62,434 nt of DNA from CAZYFS01 sp964647465. GTDB lineage: Bacteria > Patescibacteriota > Minisyncoccia > Minisyncoccales > UBA1441. The notes beneath the pieces were generated by a model. The model was not told the origin of the DNA and made no database searches. It saw only the letters and a program-made list of their open reading frames with translations. Location of the stretch: the NCBI GenBank assembly GCA_964647465.1, contig CAZYFS010000002.1:1-62434 (forward strand). The letters run 5' to 3'. Shown in pieces: positions 44,478 through 53,298 of the stretch. A program made the translations under genes and the position numbers. Within the stretch, counting starts at the first letter, position 1. Each line of letters opens with the position of its first letter.

Positions 44478-45703
44478 AGGTTTCCTCTTAGTTTTTCCGC
44501 TATTAAAATTCTTCTAATCGCAAGAATGTAAGCTGCTGTTCTTAGGTCTATTCCCCCTTTTTCCTGATGAAGAGCAAACACTTTCTGCCAAGATCGTTGC
44601 ATTTTCTCTGTTAATAATTTCTCTAAATAATTTCTATCTAAAATATTCCCTGTTTTGTTTTGAGCCCACTCAAAGTAACTACAAATTACTCCCCCAGCAT
44701 TAGCTAAAATATCAGGGATTATCAACGTCCCTTTTTTCGCTAACCGTTGATCTGCTTGATAATTAATCGGACCATTGGCAATCTCTACAATGTAATTAGC
44801 TTTAATCTGATCGGCATTTTTTTCGGTAATTTGATTTTCTAGAGCTGCTAAAACCAAGATATCAACGGGCAATTCCAATATTTCTTGATTATTAATTTTC
44901 TTTTCTTCCTCCAATTGTCCTCCGACTGAACCCGTTTGTTCTTTAATTTTTTCTATTCTTTCTACGTCCAATCCATTTTGATTATAAATCCCCCCCTGGC
45001 TATCACTAACTGCCACCACCTTAAAACCTGCCTCAAAAAGCATTTTTGCTAAATTAGCTCCTGCATTACCAAATCCTTGAACCGCCACTTTAATCTCTTT
45101 CTCCCCTGCCATTAATTCTTTAGCCATTTCTTGGATTACAATAAATCCTCCTTTGGCGGTAGCTGTTGCTCGAATAGCACATCCTTGTAGCTCCAATGGT
45201 TTACCAGTAATCATTCCTGGTTCATGTTTGTTCGTTTTCTTTTCGAACTCATCTAACATCCAGGCCATGATCTGAGAATTGGTATAAACATCAGGAGCCG
45301 GAATATCAACGTCTTCTCCTAGAACTTCATAAAAACTGTCGATGTAGGCTCGACTAATTTCCTCTATTTCTTCTGTCGTCTTTTCTTTAGGATTAAATTG
45401 GATTCCCCCTTTTGCTCCTCCGTAAGGTAATTCCGCCAAAGAAGTTTTTAAACTCATCCAAAAGGCAAGAGAAACTACTTCATCTTCTGAAACGTTTGGA
45501 TGAAATCTAATCCCACCTTTCCCCGGTCCCAAAACATCATTGAAAAGTATTCTCCAGGCAGAATATTCTTTCCCATCAACTTTTAATTGAACTTTTTTGA
45601 TTCTCTTGGGCTCTAACAATAATTTAATTTCTTTTTCTTCTAATCCTTCTATTGCTCCCACTTCTCTAATCCGTTTTTTAATATCATCAAAAATTTTAGC
45701 CAT
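44474..45703 (-). CDS. gdhA: Glutamate dehydrogenase (Glu/Leu/Phe/Val family)
   Basis: The 409-residue enzyme has LGPGKGGIRFHP, the catalytic lysine in LPYGGAKGGIQFNP, the dehydrogenase Rossmann GFGNAGANLAKML, and IANGPI followed by IPDILANAGGVICSYFEW. It interconverts glutamate with 2-oxoglutarate and ammonia. Family members for leucine or valine look alike, but the glutamate assignment is the best match. It lies between trxA and trxB. Confidence 0.92.
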   Translation of the reverse strand: MAKIFDDIKKRIREVGAIEGLEEKEIKLLLEPKRIKKVQLKVDGKEYSAWRILFNDVLGPGKGGIRFHPNVSEDEVVSLAFWMSLKTSLAELPYGGAKGGIQFNPKEKTTEEIEEISRAYIDSFYEVLGEDVDIPAPDVYTNSQIMAWMLDEFEKKTNKHEPGMITGKPLELQGCAIRATATAKGGFIVIQEMAKELMAGEKEIKVAVQGFGNAGANLAKMLFEAGFKVVAVSDSQGGIYNQNGLDVERIEKIKEQTGSVGGQLEEEKKINNQEILELPVDILVLAALENQITEKNADQIKANYIVEIANGPINYQADQRLAKKGTLIIPDILANAGGVICSYFEWAQNKTGNILDRNYLEKLLTEKMQRSWQKVFALHQEKGGIDLRTAAYILAIRRILIAEKLRGNL

Positions 45704-45706
45704 GCT

Positions 45707-46045
45707 TCAATTTTCTCCAATTACCTCTTCTATTTCTCCTTGCAATGTTTCTTTCGCCCTTAATCCAACAAATTCTTTGATTACTTCTCCCCCTTTGAAC
45801 AACTTCATATTCGGAATACTTTGCACTTGATAATTCGTTGCTAATTGTTGATGAACAGGATTTGCAATATCCAGCTTAGCAAATTTGACCTTTCCTTCCA
45901 TTTCTTCGGCCAAAGCCTCAATCCCGGGAGCCATCATAAGACAAGGCTGACACCAAGGAGCCCAAAAATCAACAAGAACTGGAATATCCGACTCTAATAC
46001 TTCCTTAGCAAAATTTTGATCGTTTAATTGAATTGCTTTTGACAT
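45707..46045 (-). CDS. trxA: Thioredoxin
   Basis: The 112-residue protein is a thioredoxin with VLVDFWAPWCQPCLMMAP, where the usual CGPC is CQPC, then the cis-proline SIPNMKLFKGGE. The Gly-to-Gln change in the active site would affect redox potential. It starts the trxA-gdhA-trxB series and lies next to nrdG. Confidence 0.95.
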   Translation of the reverse strand: MSKAIQLNDQNFAKEVLESDIPVLVDFWAPWCQPCLMMAPGIEALAEEMEGKVKFAKLDIANPVHQQLATNYQVQSIPNMKLFKGGEVIKEFVGLRAKETLQGEIEEVIGEN

Positions 46046-46082
46046 ATTAATTAGTTTAAATTATAACGAAATTAATTTTAGA

Positions 46083-46778
46083 CTATCTAACAATACACCT
46101 ATTAACATATTTATGTTGAAGAATTAAATGTTTTAATTTTTCTAACTCCTCGGTTGTTTTTGATTTCTCTTTTGCAAATTCTTTTTTTAATGTTTTTGTT
46201 CTTACAAATTTTTGTAGAACATAAAGTTTTGCTCCTGAGATTAAACTAGCTATCTTGATAATATCTTCATTAGTTAAAAGAGATTCTACTATCGTCGTTC
46301 GAAATTCATAATCCAAACCTGACTCCATTATAAGTTGAATGCTTTCTTTTATTTTTGTTAAATCAATCTTCGAAGCAGTTACCATCCGATATTTTTCCAA
46401 AGGAGCTTTGACGTCCATTGCCAAGTAATCAACGATCTTTTTTTTGAGAGCTTCTCGAATCACATCTGGGGAACTTCCATTAGTATCCAGTTTAATTAAG
46501 AATCCCATTTCTTTAATTTTTTCCAAGAAGGCCAAGAGATCTTTTTGCAGAGTTGGCTCACCCCCCGTTATTTCTACGGCATCCAGTTGACCTATTCTCT
46601 TTTCCAAAAAAGAAAAAATCTCTGTTTCGGGAATAGGAGGACCAAATTTTTGAGGATCAACCAATTCAACGTTATAACAATAAGGGCATCGAAAATTACA
46701 ACCCTGTGTAAAAATAATAGCACATATTTTCCCCGGGTAATCAATCAATGAAAACTTTTGAAATCCACCGATAAGCAT
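46083..46778 (-). CDS. nrdG: Anaerobic ribonucleotide reductase-activating radical SAM protein
   Basis: The 231-residue protein has GGFQKFSLIDYPGKICAIIFTQGCNFRCPYCYN, with the radical SAM motif CxxxCxxC (CNFRCPYC), and VEITGGEPTLQ. It makes the glycyl radical of NrdD using S-adenosylmethionine. Its start codon overlaps the stop region of nrdD by one base. Confidence 0.93.
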   Translation of the reverse strand: MLIGGFQKFSLIDYPGKICAIIFTQGCNFRCPYCYNVELVDPQKFGPPIPETEIFSFLEKRIGQLDAVEITGGEPTLQKDLLAFLEKIKEMGFLIKLDTNGSSPDVIREALKKKIVDYLAMDVKAPLEKYRMVTASKIDLTKIKESIQLIMESGLDYEFRTTIVESLLTNEDIIKIASLISGAKLYVLQKFVRTKTLKKEFAKEKSKTTEELEKLKHLILQHKYVNRCIVR

Positions 46779-48868
46779 TACTTTAACTTAAAAGTTTTTC
46801 TTTCTTTAAATTCTTCTTCTTTCCCTTTATTCCATTGGCTAACCGGCCTTAGATAACCAACAGACCGGGAATAAACTTCTGTTCTTGCTCCGCATTCGGG
46901 ACAAATGGGTTGATTCCCTGATAAATAACCATGAGTGGGGCAAATACTAAACGTCGGAGTAAAAGTAAAATAAGGAAGATGATAATTATCACAAACTTTC
47001 TTAACTAAATTTTTAATAACCTCTCCATTGTTCACTCTTTCTCCAGCAAAAACATGAAGGACAGTTCCTCCGGTATATTTTTGTTGAATCTTATCCTGTA
47101 AATCTAGAGCCTCAAAAACGTCATCTGTGTAGTTTACTGGCAACTGAGTAGAATTCGTATAAAAAGGTTCCGCTCCTTTTTGATATTCTTCTTCATTGCC
47201 ACAAATGATATCAGGGATTTGTTTTTTATCTTTTAGAGCTAAACGATAAGACGTTCCCTCTGCTGGCGTTGCTTCAAGATTATAATTATTGCCGGTCTCT
47301 TTTTGGAACTGAATAAGTTTTTTTCTCATGAAATCGAGAACATCTAGTGCAAAAGTTCTTGATTTTAGATCTCCCATATTCTTTCCGAAAAGATTTAGAG
47401 TAGCTTCGTTCATGCCAATCAAGCCAATGGTAGAAAAATGATTTTTCCAATAAGAATCAAATTTTTGTTTAGCCGCCCGGAGATAAAATTTAGAATAAGG
47501 ATAGAGGTTGTCATCTGTCAATCTTTCTAAAACTTTTCTTTTAATCTCTAAACTATCTTTAGCTAGAATCATAAGTTTCTCCAGCCCCTTGAAAAATTCA
47601 TCTTTATCTTTAGAGAGATAACCTAAACGAGCCATATTGATTGTCACCACGCCGATTGATCCTGTTTGAGGATTAGCCCCAAAATAACCACCTCCCCTCT
47701 TCTGTAATTCCCTCAAATCTAACCTTAAGCGGCAACACATGCTTCGAACATCTTCTGGTTCCATATCTGAGTTTACAAAATTGGCAAAATAAGGTATTCC
47801 ATACTTTGCTGTAGCTTCCCAAAGATAATTTAATTGTTCGTCATCCCAATTAAAATCTTTCGTAATATTGTAGGTAGGAATAGGAAAAGTAAACACTCTC
47901 CCCTTGGCATCTCCGGCCAGCATTACTTCAAGGAAAGCCTGGTTTAACATATCCATCTCCTTCTGGAAATCACCATAGGTTTCCTTTTGTAATTCTCCTC
48001 CGATAACAACTGGCTGATCCTTGTAAACCGGAGAAGGTTTTAAATCCAAAGTGATATTAGTATAAGGAGTCTGAAAGCCCACTCTAGTTGGTACGTTAAT
48101 GTTAAAAACAAACTCTTGTAAAGCTTGTTTTACTGCCGGATAATCTAAATTATCAAATCGAATAAACGGAGCCAATAAAGTGTCAAAATTAGAAAGAGCT
48201 TGAGCTCCAGCCGCTTCTCCTTGAAGAGTGTAGAAAAAATTAACAACTTGTCCAAGAGCTGCTCGAAAATGTTTAGCCGGTTTGCTTTCTGTTTTGCCTG
48301 AAACCCCTTGAAATCCTTGCTTTAATAAATCTTGTAAATCCCAGCCAACGCAATAGACAGAAAGTGCTCCTAAATCATGAAGATGAAAATCTCCTCTTTC
48401 ATGGGCTTCACGAATTTCAGAAGGATAAATTTTACGCACCCAATAGATCTTGCTAACTTCTGAAGCTAAATAATTATTCAGCCCTTGTAGAGAAAAAGTC
48501 ATATTACTATTCTCTTTTATTTGCCAATCTTGACCACTTAAATATTGCTCTACTAAATCAACTGACATTTTATCTTTCATCTCCCGTAATCGAGCATGTT
48601 GTTCTCGATAAAGGATATAAGCCTTAGCTGTTTTACGATAAGGAGAGGATAAAAGAACTTCCTCTACTATATCTTGAATTTCTTCGACAGTGAGAACTTC
48701 ACGATCGATGACTTGTTGGGTTAAATTCACTACTTGAAGCGTTAGTTTCTGAGCTGCTTTCTCATCGAATTCTCCCGTAGCTTTTCCTGCCTTGCTTATT
48801 GCTTCAGTAATTTTCTTTAAATCAAATTTTACTACTCGGCCATCTCTTTTTTTGATCTTTTGAAACAT
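46778..48868 (-). CDS. nrdD: Anaerobic (class III) ribonucleoside-triphosphate reductase
   Basis: The 696-residue enzyme begins with an ATP-cone (KIKKRDGRVVKFDLKKITEAISKA). The catalytic region follows (FHLHDLGALSVYCVGWDL, ICPTHGYLSGNQPICPECGARTEVYSRSVGYLRPV). The C-terminal zinc cysteines and glycyl-radical loop (RSVGYL) are present. It reduces NTPs to dNTPs without oxygen. The only ribonucleotide reductase seen here, it implies an anaerobic lifestyle or a strict need of NrdG. Two palindromes lie upstream. Confidence 0.96.
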   Translation of the reverse strand: MFQKIKKRDGRVVKFDLKKITEAISKAGKATGEFDEKAAQKLTLQVVNLTQQVIDREVLTVEEIQDIVEEVLLSSPYRKTAKAYILYREQHARLREMKDKMSVDLVEQYLSGQDWQIKENSNMTFSLQGLNNYLASEVSKIYWVRKIYPSEIREAHERGDFHLHDLGALSVYCVGWDLQDLLKQGFQGVSGKTESKPAKHFRAALGQVVNFFYTLQGEAAGAQALSNFDTLLAPFIRFDNLDYPAVKQALQEFVFNINVPTRVGFQTPYTNITLDLKPSPVYKDQPVVIGGELQKETYGDFQKEMDMLNQAFLEVMLAGDAKGRVFTFPIPTYNITKDFNWDDEQLNYLWEATAKYGIPYFANFVNSDMEPEDVRSMCCRLRLDLRELQKRGGGYFGANPQTGSIGVVTINMARLGYLSKDKDEFFKGLEKLMILAKDSLEIKRKVLERLTDDNLYPYSKFYLRAAKQKFDSYWKNHFSTIGLIGMNEATLNLFGKNMGDLKSRTFALDVLDFMRKKLIQFQKETGNNYNLEATPAEGTSYRLALKDKKQIPDIICGNEEEYQKGAEPFYTNSTQLPVNYTDDVFEALDLQDKIQQKYTGGTVLHVFAGERVNNGEVIKNLVKKVCDNYHLPYFTFTPTFSICPTHGYLSGNQPICPECGARTEVYSRSVGYLRPVSQWNKGKEEEFKERKTFKLK

Positions 48869-48901
48869 ATCTATTTATTTAGTAGTGATTAAAAACATTT
48901 C

Positions 48902-48928
48902 TGTCGACAAACGATTTTGTCGACAAAA
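48902..48928. promoter_or_regulatory. Paired TGTCGACA palindromes upstream of nrdD
   Basis: TGTCGACA occurs at 48902-48909 and again at 48918-48925, spaced 16 bases start to start. The second sits in a perfect 14-bp palindrome, TTTTGTCGACAAAA (48915-48928). They lie 34-60 bases before the nrdD start, as expected for a dimeric repressor's operator. The text does not match the usual NrdR box. Confidence 0.5.
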
Positions 48929-49170
48929 ATATCATTACACCTTCGGCGTAAGCTTGCAAATTTGTTCCTCTAAACCCCCCGAAAAATATAGAAGAACGAA
49001 AGAGCAGGAAAATCCCTTGGGAAAATTAGAAACTAAAATCATTTTTCTCCTAAATACAAAAAGCTCCGGCAAAACTTACCGAGACCTTTTATCTTCATTT
49101 CAAAAACGGTCTTTAATTTCTTAAAGAAAATTACGCCATAAACTTTTGTCAACTACACTCCCCTCCTATC
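48929..49170. other. Intergenic space without recognised feature
   Basis: Between the nrdD upstream palindromes and the gmk terminator there are ~240 bases with no long frame, no tRNA-like fold and no repeat that I can see. Confidence 0.5.
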
Positions 49171-49218
49171 AATAAGAAAGATGACCGACCTCGAATCTTG
49201 AGGTCGGCTTCTTATTTT
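49171..49218 (-). terminator. Terminator of gmk
   Basis: CCGACCTC at 49185-49192 pairs with GAGGTCGG at 49200-49207. The stem is extended by AATAAGAA paired with TTCTTATT. It begins within the stop-side end of gmk (49212) on the minus strand. Confidence 0.78.
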
Positions 49219-49862
49219 CGATTGGTTTCTTTTTTGAATGAGGCTTCGCAACGAGTCACGCGAATTCTCTCACTGATGATGATCGATGCCAGTTCTTGAA
49301 CAGCCGTATCTAGATCGTCATTGATAATCAGAAAATCGAAACAAGGTAGTTCCTGCATCTCGCCTTTAGCAACCTCAAGGCGGCGTTGGATCTTCTCCTC
49401 GTCTTCGGTATTGCGCTTGCGAAGGCGAGATTCGAGTTCTTTGGTTGAAGATGGTGTCAAAAATGCGTAGACAAACTTGGTTGCTCCCATATCCTTTTGC
49501 CGAAGCGCCTTAGCGCCCTTAACTTCAAGATTCAGGATGACATCGAGTCCTCGCGAGATGAAGTCGTTAATCTGTGAACGAGATGTCCCATAGTGGTCAT
49601 CCAAATACTTTACATGCTCGAGAAAATCGCCTTCTTTAATTCTTTGAACAAACTGCTCTCTCGAGATGAAGACATAGTCTTCTCCATTCACTTCAGAGGG
49701 ACGACGAGGCCGAGAGGTATAAGACACGGAATAAATGAGCCCTGGAAGCATCGCCATGACGCGATCAATGACCGAATTCTTTCCCGCTCCCGATGGACCA
49801 ATAACAACAATTGCCAATCCACTGCCAATTCCCTTCCGACTATCAGCTAAACTATTCGACAT
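49212..49862 (-). CDS. gmk: Guanylate kinase
   Basis: The 217-residue form starts at ATG 49862, because AAGGAG stands ten bases before it; an upstream in-frame start would add 11 residues. The P-loop is GPSGAGKNS, where the usual final pair KT/KS is KNS. The GMP-binding YTSRPRRPSEVNGEDYVFISREQF and LNLEVKGAKALRQ segments are present. It converts GMP to GDP. Codon use and GC content are visibly different from neighbours (frequent CTG, CGA, GCC). It has its own terminator. Confidence 0.94.
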   Translation of the reverse strand: MSNSLADSRKGIGSGLAIVVIGPSGAGKNSVIDRVMAMLPGLIYSVSYTSRPRRPSEVNGEDYVFISREQFVQRIKEGDFLEHVKYLDDHYGTSRSQINDFISRGLDVILNLEVKGAKALRQKDMGATKFVYAFLTPSSTKELESRLRKRNTEDEEKIQRRLEVAKGEMQELPCFDFLIINDDLDTAVQELASIIISERIRVTRCEASFKKETNRK

Positions 49863-49902
49863 TTTGCAGCTGCTCCTTGAATTGTTCAACAGCAAGTTTC
49901 AT
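49852..49902 (-). CDS. Possible 16-residue leader peptide of gmk
   Basis: A frame starts at ATG 49902 (MKLAVEQFKEQLQNVE) and stops with a TAG that overlaps the first codons of gmk. The AAGGAG used by gmk is within its codons (Lys-Glu). If translated it would couple or tune gmk translation. It has no good ribosome-binding site of its own. Confidence 0.3.
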   Translation of the reverse strand: MKLAVEQFKEQLQNVE

Positions 49903-49955
49903 CTTTTTTGTTTTAATTATTTCTCCCTTCTCTAGAAAAACTAATTAACCGACTC

Positions 49956-50726
49956 TTATTTCTTTTCTATCTGACTTTTTAAGAACTCCTTTCCGCCCAT
50001 TCCCTCGAAGGCCCTTAGAATCTCTAAGGGAATAGCGAAGATTATTGTATTTGATTGATCGGAACTTATATCGTTTATCGACTGAAGAGTTCTTAAGTGA
50101 AGTGCTCCAGTTGTGCTCGATAAAGTTCTGGCTGCTTTCGCCATATTGTCGGCGGCCATTGCTTCCCCTTCTGCTTTAATAATCATTGCTCTTTTTTCTC
50201 TTTCCGCTTCTGCCTGCTTAGCAATCGTTCTTTTCATCTTATCTGGCAAGATGATATCTTTTAATTCAACGTTATTGACTTTAATTCCCCAAGGATCGCT
50301 CGCTATATCAATGATCTTTCTAATGCTTTCTGAAACTCTATCGCGCTGCGAAAGAAGTTCATCTAAATCAACTCGGCCAACTGCATCGCGCATCGTTGTC
50401 TGGGCCAATTGACTAATAGCATAATAGAAATCTTCTACTTCTAAAATAGCTTTCTCCGCTTCTGTCACCTTATAGTAAATAACAGCGTTGACGTTTACTG
50501 AAATATTATCCTTCGTAATCGCTTCTTGATTAGGAACATCAACTACCTTTACCCTTAAATCAACTTTTTTATAAGATTCAATAACTGGTAAAACTATTCG
50601 CCAGCCGGGACTCATTAGTCCAGCATATTTCCCCAATCTAAACTTGACTCCTTTTTGATATTGATTGATTTGGCGCAAAGAAGACAAAAGAACAAAAATA
50701 ATTACTCCTATAGTTGTCCAAAACAT
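49956..50726 (-). CDS. Stomatin/prohibitin-like (SPFH) membrane protein
   Basis: One N-terminal membrane helix is followed by the SPFH text QYQKGVKFRLGKYAGLMSPG, VDVPNQEAITKDNISVNVNAVIYYKV and the alanine/glutamate-rich coiled segment (AKQAEAEREKRAMIIKAEGEA). The 256-residue protein matches slipins, which form membrane rings and act as scaffolds, often with NfeD or FtsH-type proteins. No partner gene is adjacent. Confidence 0.9.
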   Translation of the reverse strand: MFWTTIGVIIFVLLSSLRQINQYQKGVKFRLGKYAGLMSPGWRIVLPVIESYKKVDLRVKVVDVPNQEAITKDNISVNVNAVIYYKVTEAEKAILEVEDFYYAISQLAQTTMRDAVGRVDLDELLSQRDRVSESIRKIIDIASDPWGIKVNNVELKDIILPDKMKRTIAKQAEAEREKRAMIIKAEGEAMAADNMAKAARTLSSTTGALHLRTLQSINDISSDQSNTIIFAIPLEILRAFEGMGGKEFLKSQIEKK

Positions 50727-50828
50727 ATTTTATTTTATTAATGATAAATTCTACTCTCCTTTAATCTTACTACAACAAACAAACAAGGCAACTAGACTTA
50801 AATAGATTCCCTCTCATTTAAACAATAA

Positions 50829-51275
50829 TTACTCTTCTTTCTTTATTTCTTTTTTGATAGTTAACCAATGATAAAGATACAAAGGAAAGCCGATTAAAAT
50901 AAGAGCAAAGGCTCCGGCAGCTGTTCTTTGTCTCTCAATCGCTTTAATATCTTCTGCGCTTACTTGGCTTGTTTTTTGCTCTTGATAATCTTCCAGCCAA
51001 CTCCCCAAAAGGATTTGTTGTTCCTCGGAAAGATCAGATTCGTTTTGACAAGCTTCTGCTATTTTTTGGATATCATCGGCTGTTGTTTCGTCAACCGACC
51101 CCTTCAGTCCCATTAAAGGGATGGCTTGCCGGTAGGTTTCCTCCTCAGCCATTGGGAAAACATACATTCTCAATCCAAGACCAACTAACTGTACTGCTCC
51201 GGTGGTTAGAAGAGTTAATCCAACCAAAGTAAAGAGATAGAGATAAATTGTTCGCACCAAAGGATGTCTTTTCAT
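50829..51275 (-). CDS. Small protein with terminal membrane helices, unknown
   Basis: The 148-residue product has one helix near the N-terminus (~12-35) and one near the C-terminus (~118-138), with a soluble, glutamate-rich middle of ~70 residues (DETTADDIQKIAEAC). The middle faces one side of the membrane. No family is recognised. Its coding GC is higher than the ychF gene next to it. Confidence 0.62.
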   Translation of the reverse strand: MKRHPLVRTIYLYLFTLVGLTLLTTGAVQLVGLGLRMYVFPMAEEETYRQAIPLMGLKGSVDETTADDIQKIAEACQNESDLSEEQQILLGSWLEDYQEQKTSQVSAEDIKAIERQRTAAGAFALILIGFPLYLYHWLTIKKEIKKEE

Positions 51276-51306
51276 GTTGTTTATGTTTTATTAATTAAAG
51301 ATATAT

Positions 51307-52374
51307 TTAAACTCCACTTCTAATTATGATAACATCCCCATCCTGAATAAGATAATTCTTTCCTTCCATTCGGACCAACCCCTTTTTCTGAGCTGACGAG
51401 AATCCTCCGCTCGCCAAAAGTTCTTCCCATTGAATAACATCTGCCTTGATAAAGTTTTTCTCGAAATCAGTATGAATCACTCCTCCGGCTTGAGGAGCTG
51501 TCGATCCTTTTTTAAGCGTCCAGGCTCGAGCTTCATCTGGCCCAGTCGTAAAAAAAGTTATTAAATCTAACAAAGAATAGGTTTTTCTCACAAAAGTATT
51601 GACGTTCAGTTTCTCTGCTATCCCAAAAGATATTCTTTCCTCTAAAGATAAATTGGCTCCATCAAATTCAGTTAAAATATCCATCACGAGATAGGGCCAT
51701 TTATTCTTTTCGAAAACATCAATGACTTTCTTGTCTATTTCTTCTTCTTTCCCGTTTAATAAATAAAGACGTTGCTTTAAAGTAAGCAACTGATATTCCT
51801 TTAAGATTTTTTGTTCGCGATCATTAAAAACCTCTTCCGATAAAATCCCTCCTTTATCAAGGATAGCTTGAGCCTTTCTCAACGCCATTAATTCTAGTTC
51901 TTCTTCTTTATCGTTTGTTTTTGCTTTTTTTGCGATGGCGTTGATCCTTTTTTCTAAGGTTACCAAATCTTTAAGAGCCATTTCCGTATCCAAAATTTCT
52001 TTGTCGCGCAAAATATCAATACTCGGTTGAACATTGATAATCTGGTCATTAACAAAAGCCCGCAAAACATAAACAATCATATCCACTTCACGAACGTTGG
52101 CTAAGAACTTATTTCCCAGTCCCTTTCCTTTGCTTGCTCCTTTAACTAAGCCCGCGATATCAACAAACTCTATGACTGTATATATTTTCTTCAACGAATG
52201 AGCCAAAGCTGCTAATTTATCCACCCTATTGTCGGGAACCATTACTGTCCCGACATTGGGATCAATCGTACAAAAGGGATAATTAGCCCTATCGATTTCT
52301 TTCCTGGTTATAACTTGGAACAAGGTTGATTTTCCAACATTAGGTAAACCAACGATTCCGATATGAAGTGGCAT
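51307..52374 (-). CDS. ychF: Ribosome-associated GTPase YchF/OLA1
   Basis: The 355-residue protein has G1 GLPNVGKSTLF, the YchF-specific ANYPFCTIDPNVG, G3 DIAGLVKGASKGKGLGNKFL, and a C-terminal TGS domain (RTYS-like YSLLDLITFFTTGPDEARAWTLKKG). It hydrolyses ATP rather than GTP in relatives (loss of NKxD specificity, here LLNGKEEE). The length is normal. The start is 133 bases before the glycine-rich peptide gene and is separated from it by a terminator. Confidence 0.95.
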   Translation of the reverse strand: MPLHIGIVGLPNVGKSTLFQVITRKEIDRANYPFCTIDPNVGTVMVPDNRVDKLAALAHSLKKIYTVIEFVDIAGLVKGASKGKGLGNKFLANVREVDMIVYVLRAFVNDQIINVQPSIDILRDKEILDTEMALKDLVTLEKRINAIAKKAKTNDKEEELELMALRKAQAILDKGGILSEEVFNDREQKILKEYQLLTLKQRLYLLNGKEEEIDKKVIDVFEKNKWPYLVMDILTEFDGANLSLEERISFGIAEKLNVNTFVRKTYSLLDLITFFTTGPDEARAWTLKKGSTAPQAGGVIHTDFEKNFIKADVIQWEELLASGGFSSAQKKGLVRMEGKNYLIQDGDVIIIRSGV

Positions 52375-52439
52375 TAATTTAAATTTTAATAACTTTCTTT
52401 ATTCTAGTCCTTTTTTCTTTTTTTCTCAATCATTATAAT

Positions 52440-52467
52440 AAAAAAAACGAACACTAAGTGTATGTTC
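52440..52467 (-). terminator. Terminator of the glycine-rich peptide gene
   Basis: CGAACA at 52447-52452 pairs with TGTTCG at 52462-52467, followed on the minus strand by eight Ts. It is 40 bases past the stop of the 56-residue gene and close to the ychF start. Confidence 0.75.
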
Positions 52468-52507
52468 GATTTTTAGAAAAAAACTTCTCTCGTCTCTACT
52501 ATCAAGA

Positions 52508-52678
52508 TTAATCCTCCCTTATCCCGGCACCACCGGTAGAATCATTAGGACCAGAAAAACAACCCAATAGCTGACCTCCTCCTGAACTATCTCTGGGACC
52601 AAGAAGATAAACTCTATATCCACCACCACCGTCACCGTCTTTGGGTCCAACATTTTTAATGTGATTTATTATTTTCAT
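52508..52678 (-). CDS. Glycine-rich 56-residue peptide with three GPxD repeats
   Basis: A frame starts at ATG 52678 and ends at TAA 52508, between YbjQ and YchF genes. The product is MKIINHIKNV followed by three units that begin GPKD (residue 11), GPRD (27) and GPND (43), with an exact period of 16. Each is followed by a glycine cluster (GDGGGG, SSGGGQ, STGGAG). A cysteine is in the second unit. It has its own terminator. It has no signal peptide. Similar glycine/proline-rich small proteins are seen near DUF5320 genes, but no function is known. A modified peptide is one possibility. Confidence 0.65.
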   Translation of the reverse strand: MKIINHIKNVGPKDGDGGGGYRVYLLGPRDSSGGGQLLGCFSGPNDSTGGAGIRED

Positions 52679-52712
52679 AATTAAGTATTATAAATTTTAA
52701 GAATTATTGAAT

Positions 52713-53030
52713 TTATTCTTCCAATTTTACAGCCGTACCATAAACTAAAAGCTCGGCTGCTCCAGTAAGAATCTGAGAAGTAGTAAAGCGAACGCAAACA
52801 ATTGCATCAGCTTTCATCTCTTCCGCATCTTTAGTCATCCTTTCAATGGCTATTTCTCTCGCTTCTTCTAGGGCTTCAGTATATTCTTTAATCTCGCCAC
52901 CTACTATCCCTCGTAGACCCGCAATAATATCTTTGCCAAGATGCTTGGCTCTAATCGTACTCCCTCGGACTAAACCTAAACTTTCCTTGATTTCTTTCCC
53001 TATAATTTGGTCAGAAGTTGTAATTATCAT
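52713..53030 (-). CDS. YbjQ/UPF0145 family protein
   Basis: The 105-residue protein has SLGLVRGSTIRAKHLGKDI, EYTEALEEAREIAIERMTKDAEEMKADAIVCVRF and the GTAV end of the YbjQ family, which forms ring-like pentamers with unknown ligand. It overlaps the two-helix protein gene by 4 bases. The metal-binding role suggested for relatives is not proven. Confidence 0.88.
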   Translation of the reverse strand: MIITTSDQIIGKEIKESLGLVRGSTIRAKHLGKDIIAGLRGIVGGEIKEYTEALEEAREIAIERMTKDAEEMKADAIVCVRFTTSQILTGAAELLVYGTAVKLEE

Positions 53031-53224
53031 GATTTTTTTTCTTTAATTCTTTCTCTAACAAGAGAAATTAAAATAATAATGATTCCTAAGAAAATTGTTA
53101 TAATTGCCCACTTAACTACAATCGGGATTGTTAAATCTTTTAGAAATTCAGCCAAACCAAAACCGATTAGAGTCAAAAAACCGACCGAAAGAACTCCTAC
53201 TCCTAAAATATTCCAGATCTTCAT
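53027..53224 (-). CDS. Two-helix membrane protein of 65 residues
   Basis: The protein has helices at ~8-27 and ~34-55 and a charged end (RERIKEKKS). It is translationally coupled to the YbjQ gene. No family is recognised. It may anchor YbjQ to the membrane. Confidence 0.6.
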   Translation of the reverse strand: MKIWNILGVGVLSVGFLTLIGFGLAEFLKDLTIPIVVKWAIITIFLGIIIILISLVRERIKEKKS

Positions 53225-53298
53225 CTTTTAATCGTAATAAAAATTAAGAAAATACTAATCTCATCTAAAGGGTTTTAATCTCTTGAATTATCCTAAAA

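Noticed and set aside
52447..52467. CGAACA...TGTTCG looked like a Gram-positive SOS box
   Set aside because: The half-sites are 9-11 bases apart instead of 4 and are followed by a T run. It is a terminator of the small glycine-rich gene.
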